Shown one piece after another: positions 14,515 to 22,300 of a stretch of DNA of 49,809 nt (position 1 is its first letter; each line of letters opens with the position of its first letter). Made by a program: the position numbers and the translations under genes. Below the pieces are notes generated by a model. That model searched no databases. It saw nothing but the letters and a program-made list of their open reading frames with translations, and was not told the DNA's origin. The stretch covers positions 1-49,809 of the forward strand of contig DASZYF010000131.1 of assembly GCA_035545535.1 (NCBI GenBank), given 5' to 3'. The DNA is from DASZYF01 sp035545535. Its GTDB lineage: Bacteria; Actinomycetota; Actinomycetes; Mycobacteriales; CAJCIY01.

Positions 14515-15623
14515 GGCGCCCCGGCCCGGTCGCGGTGGATGGCGCCGTCGGTGTCCGACAGCGGCGAGCCGCTGCCGCCCCACCGCAGGCCGATGATCTC
14601 GGCCGCGATGGACACCGCGGTCTCCTCGGGCGTGCGGGCGCCGAGGTCGAGGCCGATCGGTGAGCGCAGCCGCGCCAGCTCGTCCTCGCTGAGGCCGGCC
14701 TCGCGCAGGCGGTCGAGCCGGTCGGCGTGGGTGCGCCGCGATCCCATCGCACCGATGTAGGCGGCCGGCGTGCGCAACGCGACCTCGAGCAGCGGCACGT
14801 CGAACTTCGGGTCGTGGGTGAGCACCGCGATGACCGTGCGCTCGTCAACGGCGATCGAGCGCAGGTACTTGTCGGGCCACATGCACACGACGTCGTCGGC
14901 GTCGGGGAACCGCTTGGCCGTCGCGAAGACCGGTCGCGCGTCGCACACGGTGACGTGGTAGCCGAGGTACTTGCCGATCTTCGCGACGGCGGAGGCGAAG
15001 TCGATCGCGCCGAAGACCAGCAGCCGCGGCGGCGGGGTGAACGCCTCGATGAAGACCGCGACCTGGTCCTCGCGGCGCTGGCCGTTCGGGCCGTAGTGGC
15101 GCACGCCGGTCTGGCCCTGCGCGAGCAGGCCACGCGCATCGTCGGTGACGGCGGCGTCGAGGCCGGTGGCGCCGAGCGATCCCTCCACCCGGTCGGGCCA
15201 CACCGCGAGCGCCGCACCGACCGGCGCGTCCCCGCTGATGACCGTCGCCCACGCGACCGGCTGCTGGGCCTCGACGGCCGCGGCGACGGCCGCGAACGTG
15301 GCGGCCGACTCCGCGTCGATGGGGCGCACGACGATGTCGAGGATGCCGCCGCAGGTCAGGCCGACGGCGTAGGCGTCGTCGTCGCTGATGCCGTAGGTCT
15401 CGAGCGTCGGCGCGCGGTTCGCCAGCACCTCGGTGGCCAGGTCGTAGACGGCACCTTCGACGCAGCCGCCGGAGACGCTGCCGACCGCCTCGCCGTCGCG
15501 GCTGACCGCCATGGATGCGCCGGGCTGCCGGGGCGCGCTACCGCGCACGCCGACGACGGTCGCGAGCGCGAACGGCACGTCGGCGTCCCACCACGCCCGC
15601 AGCTGCGGCAGCACGTCACGCAT
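14511..15623 (-). CDS. XdhC/CoxF family maturation factor
   Basis: 370 residues. The N-terminal XdhC domain has ATVVGVRGSAPRQPGASMAV and SVSGGCVEGAVYDLA, with LTCGGILDIVV. The C-terminal Rossmann-like domain has LLVFGAIDFASAVAKIGKYLGYHVTVCDARP. Family role: holds molybdopterin cofactor and assists its sulfuration and insertion into xanthine-dehydrogenase-type large subunits. Start: ATG at 15621-15623 overlaps the CoxE-like stop by 8 bp. Placed between CoxE-like and MocA-like genes, it belongs to the CoxL maturation set. Confidence 0.92.
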   Translation of the reverse strand: MRDVLPQLRAWWDADVPFALATVVGVRGSAPRQPGASMAVSRDGEAVGSVSGGCVEGAVYDLATEVLANRAPTLETYGISDDDAYAVGLTCGGILDIVVRPIDAESAATFAAVAAAVEAQQPVAWATVISGDAPVGAALAVWPDRVEGSLGATGLDAAVTDDARGLLAQGQTGVRHYGPNGQRREDQVAVFIEAFTPPPRLLVFGAIDFASAVAKIGKYLGYHVTVCDARPVFATAKRFPDADDVVCMWPDKYLRSIAVDERTVIAVLTHDPKFDVPLLEVALRTPAAYIGAMGSRRTHADRLDRLREAGLSEDELARLRSPIGLDLGARTPEETAVSIAAEIIGLRWGGSGSPLSDTDGAIHRDRAGAP

Positions 15624-16770
15624 CGACGGTCTCCCGCCGCACGGCCGCGACCATCGGTCGCGGTCGCACCGACGCGCCCGCGACGACCGCCGCGAGCTGC
15701 TCCAGCGCGTGCAGGCTGTGCCCCGGCACGAAGTCGTCGATGTAGGGCAGCGCGGCGGCCATGCCGGCGGCGACCGGCGCGTACCCGGGCCGGCCGGCGC
15801 GCGGGTTCGCCCACACGACGCGATGGGCGAGGCGCTGCAGCCGGGCCATCTGCTCGCGCAGCAGCGTGACGTCGCCCGGCTCCCAGCCGTCGGAGAGCAC
15901 CACGACCACCGCGCCACGGGCGAGGCCCCGCTGGCCCCACCGGTCGAGGAAGAGCTTCAGCATCGGGCCGACGCGCGTGCCTCCGGCCCAGTCCGGCACC
16001 TCGAGCAGCGCATCGCGCAGCGCGGCATCCGGGTCGCGGTGGCGCATCGCCCGTGTGACACGGGTGAGCCGGGTGCCGAACGTGAAGAGCTCGGTCATCG
16101 GCGCGCGCCCGCGGTGGGCGGCGGTGTGCGCGAACCGCAGGAACGTGTCGGCGTACATGCGCATGGAGCCGCTGACGTCGACGAGGAGCACCACGCGGCG
16201 CGGGCGTTCCCGACGCTGGTGGTGCGCGAGCGTGGTCGGCTCACCACCGGCCGCGAGCATCCGGCGCAGCGTGCGCCGGCGGTCGAGCGCTCCCGACCGC
16301 GACGGCGCCGCGCGGCGGGTGCGCTTCGCGTCGCCGCGGAACGCGAGCCCCGCGAGCAGCCGCGCGAGCAGCTCGCGGTCCGCGGGAGTCAGCTCGGCGA
16401 TGTCCCGGTGCCGCAGCACCTCTCGCCGGGTGGCGGCGTCCCACGGGAGGGCCAGCGGATAGTCGGCCGCGTCGTCGTCCGCTCCTCCGGTCAGCGAGGC
16501 CGAGATCGGTCGCAGACGGGCGCTCGGTGCGCCCGGCGCGGCCGCCGTCGCGCCGCTGAAGTGCTCGGCGAAGACCGCGTCGTAGCGCGCGATGTCCTCC
16601 GCGCTCCCGCACAGCGTCTGCCGGCCGGCCCAGTAGAGGTCACGGCGCTTCGTCACGTCGAGCACGTCGAGCGCCCGCACGAACGTGTGCACCCGCGCCG
16701 GCGACGCATCGACGCCGGCCGCCCGCAGGGTGCGCGCGAACCCGACCGCCACCGCCGCGACGTCAACCAC
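15616..16770 (-). CDS. CoxE-like von Willebrand factor A protein
   Basis: 384 residues. The vWA domain occupies the C-terminal half, with the metal-ion-dependent adhesion motif DVSGSM after RRVVLLV, then FTFGTRLTRVTRAMRHRD, and ends in the CoxE-specific block VVWANPRAGRPGYAPVAAGMAAALPYIDDF. The N-terminal half is helical and arginine-rich. CoxE acts with the AAA+ protein CoxD in building the sulfur-bridged metal centre of CO dehydrogenase in Oligotropha. Here a comparable assembly role is inferred. Start: GTG at 16768-16770 overlaps the CoxD-like stop by 8 bp. Confidence 0.92.
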   Translation of the reverse strand: MVDVAAVAVGFARTLRAAGVDASPARVHTFVRALDVLDVTKRRDLYWAGRQTLCGSAEDIARYDAVFAEHFSGATAAAPGAPSARLRPISASLTGGADDDAADYPLALPWDAATRREVLRHRDIAELTPADRELLARLLAGLAFRGDAKRTRRAAPSRSGALDRRRTLRRMLAAGGEPTTLAHHQRRERPRRVVLLVDVSGSMRMYADTFLRFAHTAAHRGRAPMTELFTFGTRLTRVTRAMRHRDPDAALRDALLEVPDWAGGTRVGPMLKLFLDRWGQRGLARGAVVVVLSDGWEPGDVTLLREQMARLQRLAHRVVWANPRAGRPGYAPVAAGMAAALPYIDDFVPGHSLHALEQLAAVVAGASVRPRPMVAAVRRETVDA

Positions 16771-17659
16771 GGCCGGCCTCGGCCAGCAGGCGGGACAGGC
16801 CGATCTCGAGCACCCGATCCTGGTCCTCGCGGTACTTGAGCACGGCGCCGAGCGTCAGCCGAGCCCGCTCGTCGTCGAGGTCGTCCGCGCCGACCGCGAC
16901 GAGCGCGTCCACCCAGTCGATCGTCTCGGCGACTCCGGGCGGCTTGAGCAGGTCCTCGGCCCGCAACCGCTGCACGACGGCGGTGACCTGCTCGGCCAGC
17001 CGCTGCGACGCCGCCGCGCAGCGCCGCTGCACGATCGCGACCTCGCGCGCGTACGACGGGTGCTCCACCCAGTGGTAGAGGCAGCGGCGCTTCAACGCGT
17101 CGTGCACCTCGCGCGTGCGGTTGGAAGTGACGATGACCAGCGGCGGCACCTCGGCGGCGACGGTGCCGAGCTCGGGGATGGTCACCGTGAAGTCCGAGAG
17201 CACCTCGAGCAGGAACGCTTCGAACTCGTCGTCGGCGCGGTCGACCTCGTCGACGAGCAGCACCGCCGGGCTCGTCTCGATCGCTTGCAGCAGCGGGCGG
17301 GCGAGGAGGAACTCGCGGCTGTAGATCTCCCGCTCGAGCGCCGCCGCGTCGACCGAGGCCCCACCGGCGGCCGCCTCGACCGCCCGCAGGTGCAGGAGCT
17401 GCCGCGGGAAGTCCCAGTCGTACAGCGCCTGCGCGGCGTCGAGGCCTTCGTAGCACTGCAGCCGGATGAGCGGTGCGCCGACGACACCCGCGAGGGCGTG
17501 CGCGAGCGCGGTCTTGCCGACACCGGCGTCGCCTTCGACGAACAGCGGCCGGCGCAACGTCAGCGCGAGGTAGGCCGCGGTCGCGATGCCCTCGTCGGCG
17601 AGGTAGCCCTGCTGGTCGAGCGCGTCGGCAAGCCCATCGGGACCGGTGATGTCGGTCAT
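16763..17659 (-). CDS. CoxD-like MoxR-family AAA+ ATPase
   Basis: 298 residues. Walker A EGDAGVGKTALAHALA, Walker B PAVLLVDEVDRAD, sensor 1 VIVTSNRTREVHDALKRRC and the MoxR feature YHWVEHPSYAREVAIV are all visible. The MoxR ATPase plus vWA partner pair is a chaperone module. In the cox locus it is needed for maturation of the molybdenum active site. Start: ATG at 17657-17659 overlaps the TetR stop (ATGA). Directly followed by the CoxE-like gene. Confidence 0.93.
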   Translation of the reverse strand: MTDITGPDGLADALDQQGYLADEGIATAAYLALTLRRPLFVEGDAGVGKTALAHALAGVVGAPLIRLQCYEGLDAAQALYDWDFPRQLLHLRAVEAAAGGASVDAAALEREIYSREFLLARPLLQAIETSPAVLLVDEVDRADDEFEAFLLEVLSDFTVTIPELGTVAAEVPPLVIVTSNRTREVHDALKRRCLYHWVEHPSYAREVAIVQRRCAAASQRLAEQVTAVVQRLRAEDLLKPPGVAETIDWVDALVAVGADDLDDERARLTLGAVLKYREDQDRVLEIGLSRLLAEAGRG

Positions 17660-18300
17660 CGCGAGCTGTCCGGTGAACGGCCGTCGCGCAGCGCATCCGC
17701 CATCAGGCCGAGCAGCCACGTGACCGCGCGCGTCGCCTCGGGCGCCTCGAGGTTCCAGCCGCTCGCGAACCGGCGGTAGGCGGGGACGCTCAGCAGCACG
17801 TCGAGGAGCGATGCGACGAGGGCCTGGTCACGCTCGTCCCAGTCGGGCACCTCCGCGCGCACCGCCTCGAGCAGCCCGGCCTTGCGCCGCTCGTCCTCGG
17901 CGGCGAGCGATGCGTCGAGCGCCGGCTCGCGCGAGCTCGACAGGCGCGAGAGGAAGGCGAACAGCGCGTCGACGTGCTCGGGCAGCCCCTCGATGGTGAT
18001 GCCGTGCGGCTGGAGGCCGGCCTCCTGCTCGAGCCGCCCGATCACAGCGGTCCGCAGGTGGTCCTCGGTGGCGAAGTGCCGGTACACCGTGCGCTCGTGC
18101 ACGCCGGCGCGCTCCGCGACCGCGCGGATGGTCAGCTTGCGCCAGTCCCACGAGGAGAACGTGTGCACCAGCTCCGCGCCCGCGGCGACGATGCGGTCGT
18201 GCGTCTCCGCCGCGCGCTGGCGGCGCAGCGCGCTGTCGTAGGCCCGCGTGGGGCGCGGACCCGGCGGGTCCGCGTCGGCGCGGGCAGGCTGGCTGCTCAT
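17656..18300 (-). CDS. TetR family regulator embedded in the cofactor-maturation operon
   Basis: 214 residues. After a disordered N-terminus, AAETHDRIVAAGAELV and LTIRAVAERAGVHERTVYRHFATEDHLRTAV form the TetR DNA-binding domain, at about residues 33-85. It starts 21 bp after the P450 stop and ends in an ATGA overlap with the CoxD-like gene, so it is made from the same transcript as the P450s and the maturation genes. That position suggests feedback control of the operon, but the ligand and the operator are not determined. No close match to the other two TetR proteins is obvious. Confidence 0.9.
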   Translation of the reverse strand: MSSQPARADADPPGPRPTRAYDSALRRQRAAETHDRIVAAGAELVHTFSSWDWRKLTIRAVAERAGVHERTVYRHFATEDHLRTAVIGRLEQEAGLQPHGITIEGLPEHVDALFAFLSRLSSSREPALDASLAAEDERRKAGLLEAVRAEVPDWDERDQALVASLLDVLLSVPAYRRFASGWNLEAPEATRAVTWLLGLMADALRDGRSPDSSR

Positions 18301-18321
18301 CTCACGAACCGCACAGGACGA

Positions 18322-19566
18322 CTATCGCGTCTCGCGCGGCCCGGGGGTGAACGTGAGCGGCACGGACTTCGGGACCCGGCTGAAGACCGAGTGGTGCTCG
18401 ACCTCCTCCACGGGGACCGCGAGGCGCACGTCGGGGAGCCGGCGGACCAGCTCGGAGAAGGCGATCCGCAGGTTCATCCGGGCCAGGTTGGACCCGGCGC
18501 AGCGGTGCGGACCCGCCCCGAAGGCCAGGTGGCGGTTGCTCTCGCGCTGCGCGTCGAAGTCGGCCGGGCAGCGGAACTCGGCCTCGTCGTAGTTGGCCGA
18601 GGCCCACGACAGCAGCACCTTGTCGCCGGCCTTCATCGGGCAGCCGCTGACCTCGGTGTCCCTGGTGACCGTGCGCGCGATCGCGATGAACGGGCCGTCG
18701 AGGCGCAGCAGCTCCTCGACCGCGTTGTCCAGCTGCTCAGGGTGGGCGCGGATGAACGCGGGGATCTCCGGGTGCTGGGTGAAGCGCACCATGCTCATGC
18801 CGAGGGCGCCGGCGGTCGTGTCCAGGCCGCCGAACAGCAGCAGCTGGATCATCCCGATCGCTTCGTCATCGGTGATCGGGCGGCCGTCGATGTCGGCCTC
18901 GAGGATCGCGTCGACCACATCGCCGACGGGACCGGATGCCTTGCGGTCAGCGACGAAGCCGGTGATCCACTCGAGCATCTTCTCCCGCGCCGGCAGCATC
19001 TCCAGGCTCGGGATCGACGCGATGGTGGCGAGCTTGTTCACCTCGGCCAGCTCCGACTCCGGAGCGTGCAGGTACATGCGGAAGAACACGATGCCGGGCA
19101 ACGGCCGCGCGAAGCGCTCGATGAAGTCGGTGCGCCCGTTCGTCTCGACATCGTCGATCATGTCGTCGATCAGCTCGTTGACGACGACGCGCACCGCGTC
19201 CTCGTGCTCGCGCACGGTGGCCGGGCGGAACCACGGGTTGATGATGCGCTTGTACGTGGTGTGCAGCGGTGGGTCGATCATCTCGGGGATCGCCGGTGTC
19301 GAGTCGGCGAAGCCCGGGATCGTGACGCCCTGCGCGGAGCTGAACGTCGCCCAGTCCTGCGCGACGTTGAGGACGTCCGCATACCTGCTGACGACGTAGA
19401 AGCCGCCGAGCTCCTCGCTGCGCGCGACCGGGTGCCGCTCGCGCATGAGCGCCATCGAGGCGTGCAGCGTCTTGCCCAGGCGCGGGTCGAGGTGGTTGTA
19501 GTGGTGCGCGTACCAGTCGTCGTCCAGCTCGCCGGCGAACATGCTCGCCGCTGCGTTGCCCGCCAT
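18322..19566 (-). CDS. cytochrome P450
   Basis: 414 residues, soluble bacterial class. The oxygen-activation helix reads LLLFGGLDTTAGALG (the acid-alcohol pair is intact). EELLR is the ExxR motif, and the haem loop FGAGPHRCAGSNLAR places the ligand at Cys356. It hydroxylates an unknown substrate and needs ferredoxin and a reductase. A [3Fe-4S] ferredoxin exists at 46862-47062 but in another operon. Start: ATG at 19564-19566 shares one base with the upstream P450 stop (TGATG), so the two P450s are made together. Confidence 0.95.
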   Translation of the reverse strand: MAGNAAASMFAGELDDDWYAHHYNHLDPRLGKTLHASMALMRERHPVARSEELGGFYVVSRYADVLNVAQDWATFSSAQGVTIPGFADSTPAIPEMIDPPLHTTYKRIINPWFRPATVREHEDAVRVVVNELIDDMIDDVETNGRTDFIERFARPLPGIVFFRMYLHAPESELAEVNKLATIASIPSLEMLPAREKMLEWITGFVADRKASGPVGDVVDAILEADIDGRPITDDEAIGMIQLLLFGGLDTTAGALGMSMVRFTQHPEIPAFIRAHPEQLDNAVEELLRLDGPFIAIARTVTRDTEVSGCPMKAGDKVLLSWASANYDEAEFRCPADFDAQRESNRHLAFGAGPHRCAGSNLARMNLRIAFSELVRRLPDVRLAVPVEEVEHHSVFSRVPKSVPLTFTPGPRETR

Positions 19567-20762
19567 CAGGGGATGACGATCGGGAGCGTCTCCCACCCAC
19601 GCACGGTCGCGGTGCTGGTGAGGCGGGCGTTGTCGTAGTCGACGTCCCACTCGGGGAAGCGCTTCAGCAGCTCCTCGAGCGCGATCCGGCCCTCGAGCCG
19701 CGCGAGCGCCGCGCCCAGGCAGTAGTGCGCGCCGAGGCCGAACGTCAGCAGCTGCGTGACGCCCTTGCGGTGGATGTCGAACTTCTCGCCCTCGGGGTAC
19801 TTGGCGTCGTCACGGTTGGCGGAGGCGACGAGGAACAGGATCGCGCTGCCCTCGGGGACCTTCTGGCCCTGGATCTCCGTGTCCTTGGCGACGTAGCGGC
19901 CGACGTGGTGCGCCGGCGGCTCGTAGCGCAGGATCTCCTCGACCGCACCGGGGATGAGCGAGGGGTCGGCGACGAGCTCGGCCCGCTGGTCGGGGTGCTT
20001 GGCGAGCAGCGTGCCCGCGTGGCCGACGAGACGGTTCGTGGTCTCGTTGCCGGCGCCGGCGACGACCGCGGTGTAGGTCTTCGCCTCGTCGATGGTGAGG
20101 GTCCGGCGCACGCCGTGCTCGTCCTCGAACTCGGTGTGCAGCAGCTCGGTCATGAGGTCGTCGGACGGGTTGTCCTTGCGCCACTCGATGTACTCGCCGT
20201 ACATGTTGCCGCTCGCGAAGTCGGCGCTCTTGTACTCCATCGGCTGGCCCGGCTTGGTGCGCAGGTTCTTGTCCACCTGGTCGCGCACGGCTTCCTGGTC
20301 GGACTCCGGGATGCCGAGCAGCATGCTGATGACCTTCATCGGCATCTGCGCACCGAGCTCACCGATGAGGTCGAAGCGCTTCTCACCGACGCAGGCGTCG
20401 AGGTGCTCGGCGGCGAACGCGCGGATCTTCGGCTCGAGCTGCGCGACGCGGCGCGGCGTGAACACCTTGACCAGCAGGCTGCGGTGGATCGTGTGCGCGG
20501 GCGCGTCCTCGAAGATGAGCGTGCCCGGCGGCAGCTGGATGTTCGCCTTGATCAGCTCGAGCATCCCGCCGCGGCCCGAGATGAACGTCTCGGCGTCCTT
20601 GAGGCCGACCTCGCAGTCGGCGAACAGGCTGGCCGCGTAGAAGTCGTGCTTCTCGTTGTAGTAGAGCGGCGCCTCCTCCCGCAGCCGCTTGTACGCGGGG
20701 TAGGGGTCGAGCGAGAGGGACGTCGAGTACGGGTCCCAGTACAGATCGGTCGCGGTGGTCAC
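19566..20762 (-). CDS. cytochrome P450
   Basis: 398 residues. The I-helix motif is VVAGAGNETTNR, the ExxR motif is EEILRY, and the haem loop FGLGAHYCLGAALARLEGR has Cys348 as ligand. The N-terminus lacks a membrane anchor. It is the first gene of the leftward operon that continues through the second P450, TetR, CoxD, CoxE, XdhC, MocA-like, CoxG, MoaC and MoaB-MoaE genes. It faces the CoxM-S-L genes across a 159-bp control region with a strong palindrome. Start: GTG at 20760-20762, with a purine-rich GAGAG just ahead. Confidence 0.95.
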   Translation of the reverse strand: MTTATDLYWDPYSTSLSLDPYPAYKRLREEAPLYYNEKHDFYAASLFADCEVGLKDAETFISGRGGMLELIKANIQLPPGTLIFEDAPAHTIHRSLLVKVFTPRRVAQLEPKIRAFAAEHLDACVGEKRFDLIGELGAQMPMKVISMLLGIPESDQEAVRDQVDKNLRTKPGQPMEYKSADFASGNMYGEYIEWRKDNPSDDLMTELLHTEFEDEHGVRRTLTIDEAKTYTAVVAGAGNETTNRLVGHAGTLLAKHPDQRAELVADPSLIPGAVEEILRYEPPAHHVGRYVAKDTEIQGQKVPEGSAILFLVASANRDDAKYPEGEKFDIHRKGVTQLLTFGLGAHYCLGAALARLEGRIALEELLKRFPEWDVDYDNARLTSTATVRGWETLPIVIP

Positions 20763-20848
20763 GCTCTCGGGCCTCGTCTTCGCCGTGGGGTGCAGTGTCC
20801 GAATTGGAGTCACTAGTCTGGCGCGAATCCGGTTCCAGCGCAACGCTG

Positions 20849-20864
20849 CTGAGTGAGCACTCAG
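20849..20864. promoter_or_regulatory. candidate TetR operator between P450 and molybdenum hydroxylase operons
   Basis: CTGAGTGAGCACTCAG: 7-bp perfect arms and a 2-bp centre, the best copy of the shared pattern. The 15-bp core GAGTGAGCRCTCAGT is repeated at 24736-24750 with one change. A TAGTCT box lies at 20814-20819. A regulator bound here could act on both divergent operons. Confidence 0.65.
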
Positions 20865-20921
20865 TCCGGATGGCTGCACCAGGATGGCAGACGCACGCCC
20901 GCGCTGACGAGAGGGGACCGG

Positions 20922-21797
20922 GTGAAGCCCGCACCGTTCGAGCACCACGCGCCGGCGAGCATCGACGAGGCGACCGCGCTGCTGGCCGAGCTCGGGGACG
21001 CCAAGGTCCTCGCCGGCGGGCAGAGCCTCATCCCGATGCTCGCCCTGCGCCTGACCGGGTTCGAGCACCTCGTCGACATCGGCCGCATCCCCGAGCTCAA
21101 GGGCATCGAGCGCCGAGGTGACGCGATCTGGATCGGCGCGGGCACCACCGAGGCGGCGGTGGAGCACAGCCCCGAGGTCGCCGCGGGCGTGCCCCTGCTT
21201 GCGAAGGCGAGCCCGTACGTCGGGCACTTCCAGATCCGCAACCGCGGCACGCTCGGCGGCGTCATCGCCCACGCCGACCCGGCCGCCGAGTACCCGGCCG
21301 TCGCGCTCGCGCTCGACGCCACCATGGAGGCGGCCGGCCCCTCCGGCCGGCGCACCATCGCCGCCGCCGACTTCTTCGACGGGCTCTGGAGCACCACGCT
21401 CGAGCCGGAGGAGATCCTCACCGGCGTCTCGTTCCCCGTGTGGGGCCCGCGCAGCGGGTTCGCCGTCGAGGAGCTCGCCCGGCGGCACGGCGACTTCGCC
21501 ATCGCCGGTGCGGTCGTCGGTGTGCAGCTCGACGCGAGCGACCAGGTGCAGCGCTGCGCGATCGGGCTCATCGGCATGGGCTCGACCCCCATCCGGGCCG
21601 CGGCGGCGGAAGCGCTGGCCGTCGGACAGGGCGCCGGCTCGGTCGATGCGGAGGCGGTCGGGCGGGCTGCGGTCGCGGACCTCGACAACGTGCCGAGCGA
21701 CCTGCACGGGACGGCGGACTACCGGAGGAAGGTCGGAGCAGTGATGGTCGAACGCGCCTTCACCGCCGCGGTGAGCGACGCGAGGAGCGCGGCATGA
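20922..21797 (+). CDS. molybdenum hydroxylase FAD-binding medium subunit (CoxM-like)
   Basis: 291 residues. The two FAD-pyrophosphate motifs are LAGGQSLIPMLALR (about residue 32) and NRGTLGGVIAHADPAAEYPA. The C-terminal CO_deh_flav_C domain follows after GPRSGFAVEELARRHGDFAIAG. It carries electrons from the iron-sulfur subunit to an external acceptor. Start: GTG at 20922 is supported by AGAGGGG ending about 6 bp upstream. The stop overlaps the CoxS-like start (ATGA). First gene of the M-S-L operon, divergent from the P450 genes. Confidence 0.93.
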   Translation: MKPAPFEHHAPASIDEATALLAELGDAKVLAGGQSLIPMLALRLTGFEHLVDIGRIPELKGIERRGDAIWIGAGTTEAAVEHSPEVAAGVPLLAKASPYVGHFQIRNRGTLGGVIAHADPAAEYPAVALALDATMEAAGPSGRRTIAAADFFDGLWSTTLEPEEILTGVSFPVWGPRSGFAVEELARRHGDFAIAGAVVGVQLDASDQVQRCAIGLIGMGSTPIRAAAAEALAVGQGAGSVDAEAVGRAAVADLDNVPSDLHGTADYRRKVGAVMVERAFTAAVSDARSAA

Positions 21798-22300
21798 CCG
21801 AGATCAACCTGACGGTGAACGGGACGGCGCGCACCGCCGACGTGGAGCCGCGCCTGACACTCGCCGACTTCGTGCGCGAGGAGCTCGGGCTCACCGGCAC
21901 GCACCTCGGCTGCGAGCACGGCGTGTGCGGCGCGTGCACGGTGCTGCTGGACGGTGCAGCGGTGCGTGGCTGCCTCGTGCTCGCGGTGCAGGCCGACGGC
22001 TCGGAGGTGACGACGGTCGAAGGGCTCTCCGGCCCGGACGGCGAGCTGTCGCCGGTGCAGGAGGCGCTGCGGCAGTGCCACGGCCTGCAGTGCGGCTTCT
22101 GCACGCCGGGCTTCGTCGTCTCCATCACCGCGCTGCTCGAGCAGCACCGAGCCCGTGCGCACGCTCCCGGCACCCCGGCGGCCCTCACCGACGAGCAGAT
22201 CCGTGAGGGCCTGTCCGGCAACCTCTGCCGCTGCACCGGCTACCAGGGGATCGTCCGCGCGGTGCGCCAGGCCGCGGACATCCAGGCGGCCGCGCGATGA
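21794..22300 (+). CDS. molybdenum hydroxylase [2Fe-2S] small subunit (CoxS-like)
   Basis: 168 residues with two [2Fe-2S] domains. The N-terminal plant-ferredoxin-like cluster uses GCEHGVCGACTVLLDG plus a later Cys in RGCLVL. The C-terminal helical cluster uses LQCGFCTPGFV and GNLCRCTGYQ. All eight Cys are present. It relays electrons from the molybdenum site in the large subunit to FAD in the medium subunit. Start and stop both lie in 4-bp ATGA overlaps with the neighbouring subunit genes, which fits stoichiometric synthesis. Confidence 0.96.
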   Translation: MTEINLTVNGTARTADVEPRLTLADFVREELGLTGTHLGCEHGVCGACTVLLDGAAVRGCLVLAVQADGSEVTTVEGLSGPDGELSPVQEALRQCHGLQCGFCTPGFVVSITALLEQHRARAHAPGTPAALTDEQIREGLSGNLCRCTGYQGIVRAVRQAADIQAAAR

